This document shows positions 38,171-45,423 of a DNA stretch of 45,423 bases, piece after piece. The notes under the pieces are model-generated. The model searched no databases. It was not told where the DNA came from and saw only the letters and a program-made list of their open reading frames with translations. This stretch comes from CAINOH01 sp041663565 (lineage in GTDB: Archaea > Micrarchaeota > Micrarchaeia > Norongarragalinales > CAINOH01), in assembly GCA_041663565.1 (NCBI GenBank), contig JBAYMJ010000011.1, forward strand, positions 1 to 45,423, read 5' to 3'. Position 1 is the stretch's first letter; each line of letters opens with the position of its first letter. Position numbers and translations under genes: made by a program.

Positions 38171-39685
38171 TCACAGCTTAAATTTGGTTATGTCGAACTG
38201 GCCGCGCATCGCAAGGCCCTTCTGGTGGCGGTAGATGTACCGGATGGACTTGAACACCGCGTTGGCCGGGTAGGCGGCGCACACGATGAACGCGATTGCA
38301 AAGAACAGCTCGCGGCCGAAGTTGAACGGGATGGCCGCCTGCGGCACGGCGTCGTAGAGGAACAGCGCAAGCCCGGCGATGCACATTATCGTGAACGTGT
38401 TAATCATTATGCGCTTGAGCCGGTCGAACGTCTCGTCCGTGTGCCTGGCCGGCACGCGCCGCTTTTCAGGAAGCGGGTTCTGGGGGAACAGCTCCATCGC
38501 CCTGCGGTGGTGGTGCCTGTTGTCGTAGAGCGGCTGGAACACGCTGACCGTTATGAGTATGAGGATGAACGCAAGGGGCGAGATTATGGCTGCTTCGCGC
38601 GGGGAAAGCACCGGCATCGCGGTTGTTGCGATGATGACCAAAAACTCGCCGAGCGGCAGCAGCAGCGTGGCGGCGAGGCTGGCCTCGTCAGACGACAGCC
38701 CCAGCCTCTTGCCTATGAGGCCGAACACGAAGAAGTTCATCACTATCAGGAGGGCGGTGAGGCTGAGGGCGACTGCGACAAGGGTCGTCAGGTCCGAAAG
38801 CGGCGGGAGCAGCGGCACTTCAAGCGAGGAGTCGTAGAACAGGGTCGTCCCGAAGCTTACGAAGAAGAACAGCAGGAAGAAGTCGCGCAGGAAGTTGAGG
38901 TCCTTCTTGATTTTCTGCCCCGCCTGCGTGTCCGACATCGCAAACCCCGCAAAGTGCGCGCCGATGACTATGGATATGTTCAGCGAGGACGCAAGCGCGC
39001 ACACCGCAAGCCCCACGCCGAGTGCGAAAAGCGAGGTCTCCTGGTGGCCGTAGCCGTGCGAGAGCAGGTACGCCTCCACCTTCTTCGAGAGCCTGCGCAC
39101 TATGGAATACATCGCAACGGTGAACACCACTGCGGTAAGCGACAGGCTGACCGCGTTCCCGCTCGCCGAAAGGCTGGTGAGGAAGACCACGAGCAGCACG
39201 GCGACCATGTCCTCGAGCACGAGTATTGCGTGGGCTATATTCGCCACCTTGGTGTCGGAGAGCTTGAAGTCAACTATGACCTTTGCGACAACAGGTGTCG
39301 AGTGGCAGAATATCATCACCCCGACTATGAGTGCAAAGAACGGCGAGAAGCCGAACAGGGCGACCAGCAGCCCGCCCCCGCAGGTGAGCGAGACCATCTC
39401 GGCGAACGCGAGTATGAATGCGCTGGGGCCCGCTTCGACGAACTTCTTGAACGAAAGCTCGATGCCGAGGTAGAACATCAGCACGAAGAGCCCGAGCTCG
39501 CCGAACAGCGCGGCCAGGCCCGTGTTCGGCTGCAGGTAGCCGAAGCCGATAGGGCCGAGTATCATCCCCGCAAGGATGTACCCTAGGACCTCGTTCTGCT
39601 TGAGCGAGCGCATTATGATGCTGCCCATTACCGCGACGAGCAGCACTATGCCGATTTCAGTGAGCGGGAACGTCTCTACTGCCAT
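38171..39685 (-). CDS. Kef-type (CPA2) monovalent cation/proton antiporter (second)
   Basis: Membrane exchanger of 504 residues. CPA2 signs: VLGYILAGMILGPIGFGYL near residue 35, LMFYLGIELSFKKFVE, FCHSTPVVAKVIVDF, and the paired acidic site VLEDMVAV near 157. About 12-13 helices; no RCK domain. After the exchanger core come a cytoplasmic segment with histidines (DNRHHHRRAMELFPQNP) and two more helices. It starts three bases after the TadC-like gene, so it is part of the secretion operon, an unusual place for an antiporter. It is clearly different from the copy at 10288-11979. Confidence 0.85.
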   Translation of the reverse strand: MAVETFPLTEIGIVLLVAVMGSIIMRSLKQNEVLGYILAGMILGPIGFGYLQPNTGLAALFGELGLFVLMFYLGIELSFKKFVEAGPSAFILAFAEMVSLTCGGGLLVALFGFSPFFALIVGVMIFCHSTPVVAKVIVDFKLSDTKVANIAHAILVLEDMVAVLLVVFLTSLSASGNAVSLSLTAVVFTVAMYSIVRRLSKKVEAYLLSHGYGHQETSLFALGVGLAVCALASSLNISIVIGAHFAGFAMSDTQAGQKIKKDLNFLRDFFLLFFFVSFGTTLFYDSSLEVPLLPPLSDLTTLVAVALSLTALLIVMNFFVFGLIGKRLGLSSDEASLAATLLLPLGEFLVIIATTAMPVLSPREAAIISPLAFILILITVSVFQPLYDNRHHHRRAMELFPQNPLPEKRRVPARHTDETFDRLKRIMINTFTIMCIAGLALFLYDAVPQAAIPFNFGRELFFAIAFIVCAAYPANAVFKSIRYIYRHQKGLAMRGQFDITKFKL

Positions 39686-39688
39686 ATT

Positions 39689-41812
39689 TCATCCCAGGTT
39701 CATGAACATGCCTACTGCGAAAGACACGGCGACGTACAGGAACGTCGCTATCGGGAGCGCGTACGCAATCGACATGTAAGTGTGCAGCTCGTTGTTGGTG
39801 TCCTCTATCTGCGAGTTGAAGTAGGTAAGGAGTATGACTATCTCGATGCAGTACACGCCCATTATGATTACGAACGTGGCCGGGTCCGCGGAAATGTCGG
39901 AGATGCTCTTCCCTTCGGGGCAGAATGATATGCCCGTTGACAGGCCGCCAAGGCTGGCGGTGCTCGCGGTGCCTGCAGTCGCGGTGCTCTGGGAGGCGCA
40001 CGAGCTCGTTATGGCGCCGGTCACCATTCGCTGGAGCGCGCCGACCACCGCAAGCACTATTGGCGCGATGAACATCGACATCGTGCCAAGCATCGTCGTG
40101 ACGTCGGAGAGGAGCTTTCTGAGCATCTCGTCAATCTTCTGCTGGTTGCGTATCTGCAGCGAGAGCGAAAGCAGGGATTTTGCGGCCACGTTCACTCCAA
40201 GCTCAACCGAGTCCACCATTATCTGCATCCCGCCGCGGATTATTTCGGACGGGTAGTTCTTCACTGCTCCGAAGGTGGGGTCGAATATTGCGGACTCGAT
40301 TGTCATCCCCATCTCGGAGATGTTCTGCAGGATTTTGCGGAACACGTCGGATGCAATCTTGCTCTTTGGCAGGAACTCGACGGCCTGCCGCAGCGCCTCT
40401 TCCATTGGCCGGTTCTCGCCAAGCCGCGAGGCGAGCACGTACAGCGCGTCCTTGAACTCGGTCTCCATGTGCCTCACCTCGTCCTGGACCTTCTTTCTTG
40501 CCGAGTACTTTCCGACCAGGTAGATGGATATGCAGACCGCGAAGCCTAGCAGCAGCCCCGATATCGAGTATTGCCCGAAGAGGATGCCGTAGTTGTCGTA
40601 AAGCCAGGGTATGTGGAGCATGTTCTCCACGGGGTTGTTCGCGGCCTCGTAGCTTGGGATTGCGTCAAGCACGAGCTTGTCCGCAAGGAAGCCCGCGCCC
40701 ACGAGCAAAAAGAACGCGGCGATTGCGGCGGCCTTGTAGGGTATCTTGAGCGAGCCGACCTCCCAGATTCCCTTCTTTGGGAGCGAGAAGAAGTCCTCGG
40801 GGATGTCCGGCGGCACGTAAGTGGGCGGCCTTGTCCCAAGGATGTTCGAGCCGAACAGGTATACTCCGATGGGGATGAAGATGTTGTACACCAGGAAGAT
40901 GTATTCGGCCTTTGCGATGTCCATCCCGGTCATCGCGCCGCCTATTGGCAGTATTATCGCCAGGAGAAGCGGCAGGAGGATACCGAAGTAGTACAGGTAG
41001 ACCGTAGGTTGGGAAAGCTGGCGCGCGTAGATGTCCATCTTCTCCTTGCTTCCCTCAAGCACGTCGGCAGCTGCGCGTTCGAGCATCTCGCTTCGCCTGT
41101 TGCTGTCTGCCTCCATAACCGAGGAGCGGATGAGCATGAGCGCGTGCTTGAACTCGTCGCTGTACGGCCCCCAGCGGTAGGCAAGCTCGTCCAGGCCCTC
41201 CTCCACGCTGAAATACGTCCCAAGCTGGGTGCGCCACAGCACGGTCTTCAGGTCCTCCGCAATCTTCCCGCGTCCGTGGCTTGCCGCAAAGTCAACTGCC
41301 TTCTCGAGGTTTGGCGTGAGCCTCATGCTCATTACCAGGTAGTTGACGATTTCGGGCGTGTATGCCAGCGCCAGCTTCTTTTCGTTCTCAGCAAGCGAGA
41401 ACGGCAGCTTCAGGTAGATGTAGCTCAGGATGATGGGCAAAAGCGCGAGTATGCCTGCGAATATGAACAGTATGTTCATGTCCACGCTGCTGCGCAAAAG
41501 GAGTACCAGGCCGGCCGCAAGCACTGCGCATATCGCCAGGCCGTAGACCATCAGCCCGGTGTAGGTGCTCTTGTACTCGTCGGATGTTACGCCGAATCCC
41601 ATGAACTCGAAGACTTCGGCCTCCTCAAGCGAAAAGGTGGTGTTCTTTGCCAGGCCTGAGAACTGCTTTCCGCCCCAGCGCGTGAGCGTGACGAAGAACG
41701 GGGTCTTGGAGACCCTGCTTTCGGGCGTGATTGCCTGCGCAGTCGCCTGCTTGTCGCCGTAAAGAGACTGCCGGAACTTGGCGACCTGCTTTGGGGCGGT
41801 TTTTTGCGGCAA
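39689..41812 (-). CDS. TadC/ArlJ-like type II secretion (T2SSF) membrane protein
   Basis: Platform membrane protein of 707 residues for an archaeal type IV pilus-like system. Two T2SSF halves are seen. The first has VNYLVMSMRLTPNLEKAVDF, EGLDELAYRWGPYSDEFKHA and ARQLSQPTVYLYYFGILLPL. The second, after four central helices, has LYVLASRLGENRPMEEALRQ, MVDSVELGVNVAAKSLLSLS and MLGTMSMFIAPIVLAVVGAL. A serine/threonine/alanine-rich loop with two Cys follows (about 615-650), and the protein ends in two helices. The start appears to be a TTG at 41812 with AGTGAT upstream. It directly follows its ATPase partner by 28 bases. Confidence 0.88.
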   Translation of the reverse strand: MPQKTAPKQVAKFRQSLYGDKQATAQAITPESRVSKTPFFVTLTRWGGKQFSGLAKNTTFSLEEAEVFEFMGFGVTSDEYKSTYTGLMVYGLAICAVLAAGLVLLLRSSVDMNILFIFAGILALLPIILSYIYLKLPFSLAENEKKLALAYTPEIVNYLVMSMRLTPNLEKAVDFAASHGRGKIAEDLKTVLWRTQLGTYFSVEEGLDELAYRWGPYSDEFKHALMLIRSSVMEADSNRRSEMLERAAADVLEGSKEKMDIYARQLSQPTVYLYYFGILLPLLLAIILPIGGAMTGMDIAKAEYIFLVYNIFIPIGVYLFGSNILGTRPPTYVPPDIPEDFFSLPKKGIWEVGSLKIPYKAAAIAAFFLLVGAGFLADKLVLDAIPSYEAANNPVENMLHIPWLYDNYGILFGQYSISGLLLGFAVCISIYLVGKYSARKKVQDEVRHMETEFKDALYVLASRLGENRPMEEALRQAVEFLPKSKIASDVFRKILQNISEMGMTIESAIFDPTFGAVKNYPSEIIRGGMQIMVDSVELGVNVAAKSLLSLSLQIRNQQKIDEMLRKLLSDVTTMLGTMSMFIAPIVLAVVGALQRMVTGAITSSCASQSTATAGTASTASLGGLSTGISFCPEGKSISDISADPATFVIIMGVYCIEIVILLTYFNSQIEDTNNELHTYMSIAYALPIATFLYVAVSFAVGMFMNLG

Positions 41813-41840
41813 ACAAAATCACTGGAACTGCTTCTTGCAC

Positions 41841-44132
41841 TCACTGTCCCTGCTGCTGGCTATTGTCGGCGGACGTCAGGGGCTTGAGGAGGTTCTGCAC
41901 TACCCACTCCTCGTAATCTGAAAGCAGCTTGTCGTAATCCAAAAAGCCCGAGTCCTCGCGCTGCTTCTCCTCAAGCAGGAGGTACTTGATGTGCGCCTTC
42001 ACCGTGTTCTGTGCCTCCAGTAGGTCGGGCACGCCGTACTTGTTCTTCATGTCCACGAGGAGCTGCTTTGCCTTCCCCCTCGAGTCTATCTCCTTCCAGA
42101 TGTCCTCGTCGGAAAGCCCGCGTATCCTGCAGACTTTTTTTATCCAGGGCGAGTCCTTCATCTTGTCGCGGAAGAACTCCATGTCGTCCTTGTTGGCGTC
42201 GAAAGTGGCCCACTGGAGGAAGCCGTCCTCGCGGAGCGGGTCCTCGTTCCACTCCTTCTTGACTTCGGTAATCTCGATGAGCCTCCTTGAACGCTTGAGC
42301 GAGCCCTGGAAGCGGATTGGCGCGGATACTATTGCGAAGTCAGTTGCCTTGAATGACGTGGTGGGCACGCCCAGGTCGTTTACAACTCGGTCCCAAATGG
42401 AGTATGCGCTCTCGCCGTGGATGGTTCCCATGACCACGTTACCGACAGCTCCTACGCGCATTGCCTCGTAAAGCGCGCGCGCCTCAGTTGAGCGCACCTC
42501 GCCCACTATGAGCACCGAGTCGCCAAGCCGCAGCGCCACGCGCAGTGCGTCCTCCGCGCTCACCTCGGCTTCGCTCTGCGCGCCAAGGGGCGGCCGCGTC
42601 TTCATGCGCTGGACGTTGAAATTGAGCTTCTTGAGCGCGGGGATGGGCAGCTCCTGCGTGTCCTCCTGCACTATAATCCTGAGGTTCTGCGGGATTTCAA
42701 GCATCATTGCCTGCAGCATCGAGGTCTTTCCCGCACCGCGGCTTCCGACTATGAGCATCGAGGCCTGCGCGTCCACGAAAAACGACAGCATCCCGGCATA
42801 GAACGAGGAGAACATCTTCTGGTCAACGAACTGGGCGAGGGTCCACGGCGTGGTCTTGTGAAGCCGGAACGCAAAGGCGGTGCCGTCCAGGGCAAGAGGC
42901 TTGCCGATTACCGCGATGCGCGTCTCCAAGTCGGCAAGGTCGAAGTCAAGTATGGGGTGCGCCTCGTCGAACGGCCTTCCGGAGAGCGCGCGGAAGCGCG
43001 ACACAAGTGCCTTGGCCTCCTCCTCCGAGTACACCACGTTGGTCTGGCACTGGCCGTACTTCGAGTGCACCAGGTAGATGGGCCTGTTGCCAAGCGGCGA
43101 GTCCACGTAGATGTCGGTAATCTGCCTGTCCGAAAGCAGGATTTCAAGTATGCCGTAGCCTATGGTGTAACGCGAGACTATGACCGCGAGGTCCTCGCGC
43201 TCCTCGGAAGAAAGCTCGATGCCGTTCTTGTTGGCGATGTCCGCGATTGTCGCGCTGTAGATTTTCTTGAAGTACCTTCTCGCCTGGCCGATGTCCATGA
43301 AGGACACGCTTCCCGGCCTGTGGCTTGCCACGACTTCCTTGGTCTTCTCAAGCAAAAAGTATTTTTCCGGGGCCAGGTCGTACTCCGGCGGCTGGAGGTA
43401 GTACAGGTACTCGACCTTCTCGGGGTGCCTGTAGATGAACACCTTGCTCGAGGTCACTTCGTACTGGTTGATCAACTCAAGCGACTCGGTGCCCGAGAAG
43501 AATATGCGCGAGCCTATGAACGACGGCTTGATGGCGACTTCGAAAAGCGAGTGGTATATGCTCCGATCAGCCGGAATCTCGCCAAGCTCAGCTATGTACT
43601 TCTTGGTCCGCTGGATGAGCTCGGTGGCGTCCATCGCGTCCTTGATGAACTTGAGGTTGGAAAGGTACGTCTCCTCGTCGGCAGCCGCGTCTCCTGCAAG
43701 GTCGTGCGCCTTGGAAAGCTCGACTTTGATTGCGCCGATGAGCTCCATGTACGCCCGAAAGGGGTCCTCGTAGAGCAGGTTGATGATTATGAGGACCTTG
43801 TTGTGCCTTTCGGAAAGTATCTTGCTGTCCGTGGTCTTACCGAGCTTGGACGGGCTCCAGACCGCCTCGGCCTCCAGCCTGCTTGCAAGGTCGGCTATGC
43901 CCTTGAGCATCCGGGTCTGGTCCTCGTTGTAGATGCGCTCGTAGTACTCCGAAAGCACGACCTCGTCGGCCTCGGCCTCCTCCAGCCGCTCGATGACGTT
44001 GCGCATCGCAAGCGGGTAGGCGATTATGTCCGCGCCGTAGGGCTTGTTGCGGTAATCAATCACGAGGACGCGCTTTCCGCCCTCGTGCTTCAGTACAAAA
44101 TCGGGCTTTTCCGCCTTCTCTTCCCCAGCCAT
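41841..44132 (-). CDS. TadA/ArlI-type secretion ATPase
   Basis: Hexameric type II/IV secretion ATPase powering assembly of pilus-like filaments, 763 residues. The N-terminal 270 residues are an archaeal-type extension of unknown fold. The second domain begins around 290 (ATIADIANKNGIELSSEERE, then ITDIYVDSPLGNRPIYLVHS). Walker A is IVGSRGAGKTSMLQ near 462-475, the acidic box VQEDTQELPI near 495, Walker B SVLIVGEVRSTEARALYEAM near 545 and the His box GTIHGES near 573. The C-terminal 130 residues are helical and charged. It lies directly upstream of the TadC-like partner. No class III pilin with an obvious cleavage site and no prepilin peptidase is encoded within the window. Confidence 0.92.
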   Translation of the reverse strand: MAGEEKAEKPDFVLKHEGGKRVLVIDYRNKPYGADIIAYPLAMRNVIERLEEAEADEVVLSEYYERIYNEDQTRMLKGIADLASRLEAEAVWSPSKLGKTTDSKILSERHNKVLIIINLLYEDPFRAYMELIGAIKVELSKAHDLAGDAAADEETYLSNLKFIKDAMDATELIQRTKKYIAELGEIPADRSIYHSLFEVAIKPSFIGSRIFFSGTESLELINQYEVTSSKVFIYRHPEKVEYLYYLQPPEYDLAPEKYFLLEKTKEVVASHRPGSVSFMDIGQARRYFKKIYSATIADIANKNGIELSSEEREDLAVIVSRYTIGYGILEILLSDRQITDIYVDSPLGNRPIYLVHSKYGQCQTNVVYSEEEAKALVSRFRALSGRPFDEAHPILDFDLADLETRIAVIGKPLALDGTAFAFRLHKTTPWTLAQFVDQKMFSSFYAGMLSFFVDAQASMLIVGSRGAGKTSMLQAMMLEIPQNLRIIVQEDTQELPIPALKKLNFNVQRMKTRPPLGAQSEAEVSAEDALRVALRLGDSVLIVGEVRSTEARALYEAMRVGAVGNVVMGTIHGESAYSIWDRVVNDLGVPTTSFKATDFAIVSAPIRFQGSLKRSRRLIEITEVKKEWNEDPLREDGFLQWATFDANKDDMEFFRDKMKDSPWIKKVCRIRGLSDEDIWKEIDSRGKAKQLLVDMKNKYGVPDLLEAQNTVKAHIKYLLLEEKQREDSGFLDYDKLLSDYEEWVVQNLLKPLTSADNSQQQGQ

Positions 44133-44186
44133 AGAAAACCGGATTCAGTAGTGTAGGGGCCAATATAATCGTTGTTGAACGGCCGG

Positions 44187-44450
44187 CTATGCGCGCGGCC
44201 TTGAGAAATAGCTCATCACGAATACCACGAGCAGTATCGCGAGTATGAAATAGAGGTACTCGTAGGCGCGCATCGCGTCCGTCTTGCCGTGCTTCTTGTG
44301 GTAGCGTTTGATTGCTCCGGCCAGCGCCCAGTCGTGCCAGAAGTCGCCCTGGCCCCAGCCACCCTTGGCTGCAATCGCCTCCACTTCCTCGACGCTCTTT
44401 CCCTGCTCAAGGAGCTTGAGATACGCGTCCTCCAGGTCCTTTCTTGGCAT
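44187..44450 (-). CDS. Small tail-anchored membrane protein, 87 residues
   Basis: Not recognised by family. Residues 1-60 are helical and soluble (DLEDAYLKLLEQGKSVEEVE, then a Gly/Trp-rich GGWGQGDFWHDWALAG), followed by a C-terminal membrane helix YLYFILAILLVVFVMSYFS and a short basic tail. The N-terminal part would face the cytoplasm. The order of a short helical domain with repeated acidic residues and a tail anchor could suit a small accessory or recruitment protein. It precedes the secretion ATPase by 54 bases on the same strand and is divergent from the next gene. Confidence 0.7.
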   Translation of the reverse strand: MPRKDLEDAYLKLLEQGKSVEEVEAIAAKGGWGQGDFWHDWALAGAIKRYHKKHGKTDAMRAYEYLYFILAILLVVFVMSYFSRPRA

Positions 44451-44509
44451 GATTAATCGTATCTTCTTTCGTGGTTATATTATTGGCGATTGGCACGCGG
44501 TCCCTGCAA

Positions 44510-44536
44510 CCGTTTTAAACGGCTGCACTGTATATA
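44510..44536 (+). promoter_or_regulatory. Promoter with inverted repeat at the edge of the TATA box
   Basis: CCGTTT-T-AAACGG (44510-44522) is an inverted repeat with a one-base centre; a TATATA box follows at 44531-44536. The start codon at 44559 is 25 bases from the TATA centre, so the mRNA would be leaderless. The repeat covers the region where TFB and an activator or repressor would bind. Confidence 0.5.
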
Positions 44537-44558
44537 CCATTTTGAGGTCAACTACGCC

Positions 44559-45116
44559 ATGGAGAACCGCGAGCTTTTTTCCGAGAAGGTAAGGCAGCTG
44601 CGCGAGTTCATCCACAAGAAGGCCGGCAACTCCCTGAAGATGTATGCAGACGAGGCGGCCGATATCGCCCTGCTTGAGCGCGACGAGCGCTTCATCGTGC
44701 TCGCAAGCCTCGCCTACTCGTTCTCCAAGTTCCACGAGAAGACCTACATAGACGCCTCCAAGGAGCTTGACGAGCTCACCGAGGACGTCCAGTTCGAGCT
44801 CGCCAAGGCGTCCGAGGCGCTCGAGAACGGCGACGAGAAGGAGTTCACCCGCCTGGTGTTTTCCTCCGAGGCGATGGTCCGCGACCTTTCCGCGTCGCTG
44901 GGCCGCTACATAATCAACCTCACGTTCAAGTCCAGGCTCAAGGCAGCTGCGCGCATGTATTCGGGCGGCGCCTCGCTTGGCGTCGTGTGCAGCCTTGCCA
45001 AGGTCGACAAGGACGAGCTCTCGAACTACATAGGCCACACCACCATCTCCGACAAGTACGAGACGATGTCGATACGCGAGCGGATGGGAAAGGTCTTCTC
45101 GATTCTTGGAAGGTAA
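44559..45116 (+). CDS. Helical protein of unknown function next to a PIN-domain gene
   Basis: Protein of 185 residues, all-helical, acidic and soluble. The first 130 residues have long helices (ELFSEKVRQLREFIHKKAGN, FVLASLAYS-type FIVLASLAYSFSKFHEKTY); the last 50 look like a small helix-turn-helix (MYSGGASLGVVCSLAKVDKD, then ELSNYIGHT). I do not recognise the family. The ATG at 44559 is supported by the TATA box 25 bases upstream, although a GAGGTCA site also lies nearby. Its TAA stop overlaps the ATG of the next gene (TAATG), implying a functional pair: DNA- or RNA-binding protein plus PIN nuclease. Confidence 0.65.
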   Translation: MENRELFSEKVRQLREFIHKKAGNSLKMYADEAADIALLERDERFIVLASLAYSFSKFHEKTYIDASKELDELTEDVQFELAKASEALENGDEKEFTRLVFSSEAMVRDLSASLGRYIINLTFKSRLKAAARMYSGGASLGVVCSLAKVDKDELSNYIGHTTISDKYETMSIRERMGKVFSILGR

Positions 45117-45423
45117 TGCAACGGATGCCTCAAAAAAACATAATCTGTGATTCCTCGGCTCTCATCTCGCTGGCTGACACCGGCAACCTCGGGGTGCTGA
45201 AGTTCCTCTCAACGCAAGGCATAAGCTTCTTCATCACGCCGGGTGTGAAGTCCGAGATAACCACCAAGCCGATGACCATCCGCAAGTACGCGCTCTCGGC
45301 CATCCGGCTGCAGAAGTGCATCGACGACGGCGTGCTCAAGCTCCTTGCAAGCGTGACTTTGCACGAGCAGACCTCGCGGATACTCAAGGCTGCAAACTCG
45401 ATGATTTTTGCAGGAAACAAGCC
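45116..45423 (+). CDS. PIN-domain protein, partial (runs off the window)
   Basis: Only the first 102 codons lie in the window. After a short basic start (MQRMPQKN) the protein shows the PIN-domain pattern IICDSSALISLADTGNLGVL, with the first catalytic Asp in CDSSAL, then IGFFITPGVKSEI-like FFITPGVKSEITTKPMTI, which carries a conserved Glu. PIN domains are Mg2+-dependent RNases found in toxins and in rRNA/tRNA processing. The gene overlaps the preceding one by one base (TAATG). The C-terminal catalytic acids are beyond the edge, so activity cannot be judged. An ATG nine bases later is a possible alternative start. Confidence 0.75.
   Translation, partial: MQRMPQKNIICDSSALISLADTGNLGVLKFLSTQGISFFITPGVKSEITTKPMTIRKYALSAIRLQKCIDDGVLKLLASVTLHEQTSRILKAANSMIFAGNK

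Noticed and set aside
38087..39586. Long open frame on the plus strand opposite the second antiporter
   Set aside because: It is the antisense shadow of a GC-rich membrane-protein gene; the translated sequence is full of His, Arg and Glu and matches nothing.

Overview
The window is a gene-dense stretch of an archaeal chromosome. Evidence for Archaea: upstream TATA boxes with a start codon about 25-29 bases downstream (leaderless mRNAs), internal genes preceded by GGTGA-type Shine-Dalgarno sites, a tRNA-Ser interrupted by a canonical 37/38 intron, an archaeal UMP kinase, a translin homologue, and a TadA/TadC-type (archaellum/pilus family) secretion ATPase and membrane protein. Gene order and the many small unknown proteins would suit a DPANN-type lineage (Diapherotrites or Micrarchaeota are guesses), but the sequence does not settle this. 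No insertion sequence, phage, CRISPR array or rRNA was seen.

Layout. 1-5.2 kb: phosphoesterase, a winged-helix regulator bracketed by AATC repeat arrays, a helical-repeat protein, serB, translin and pyrH. 5.2-5.8 kb: a RelE/ribbon-helix-helix toxin-antitoxin pair with a 20-base palindromic operator. 5.8-9.4 kb: ppsA operon with a P-loop kinase. 9.6-16.3 kb: exported and membrane proteins, a Kef-type antiporter, and an AbrB-ABC ATPase-ABC permease-exported protein operon. 16.3-19.7 kb: mntP, marC, ubiB and a phasin-like/SHOCT protein. 19.7-28.0 kb (minus strand): one tight aromatic amino acid operon, aroD-aroE-aroC-pheA-aminotransferase-tyrA-aroA/aroK fusion, followed by a deaminase and a PspC protein. 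28.0-29.8 kb: divergent phosphate transporter and its DUF47 partner, then a Cys-rich membrane protein and a second PspC. 31-33.7 kb: ilvC-ilvD. 33.8-37.1 kb: SdpI-like protein, unknowns, DUF92 protein, tRNA-Ser and tRNA-Thr. 37.1-44.5 kb (minus strand): a secretion/pilus operon (ATPase, TadC-like protein) that also carries a second Kef-type antiporter and a pilin-like small protein. The right edge holds an unknown protein overlapping a PIN-domain gene that runs off the window.

The most notable observation is in front of the aromatic operon. A promoter at 28012-28020 would start an mRNA almost exactly at the ATG of a 24-codon open frame (27913-27987) whose last 11 residues, FSSFRFGYFFY, contain seven Phe/Tyr. 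It is followed by alternative hairpins and a T5 tract before aroD. This looks like a leader-peptide attenuator for Phe/Tyr biosynthesis, which as far as I know has not been established in Archaea. Also notable are an EPSP synthase fused to a bacterial-type shikimate kinase, and helically phased (11-base) AATC repeats beside a winged-helix gene.
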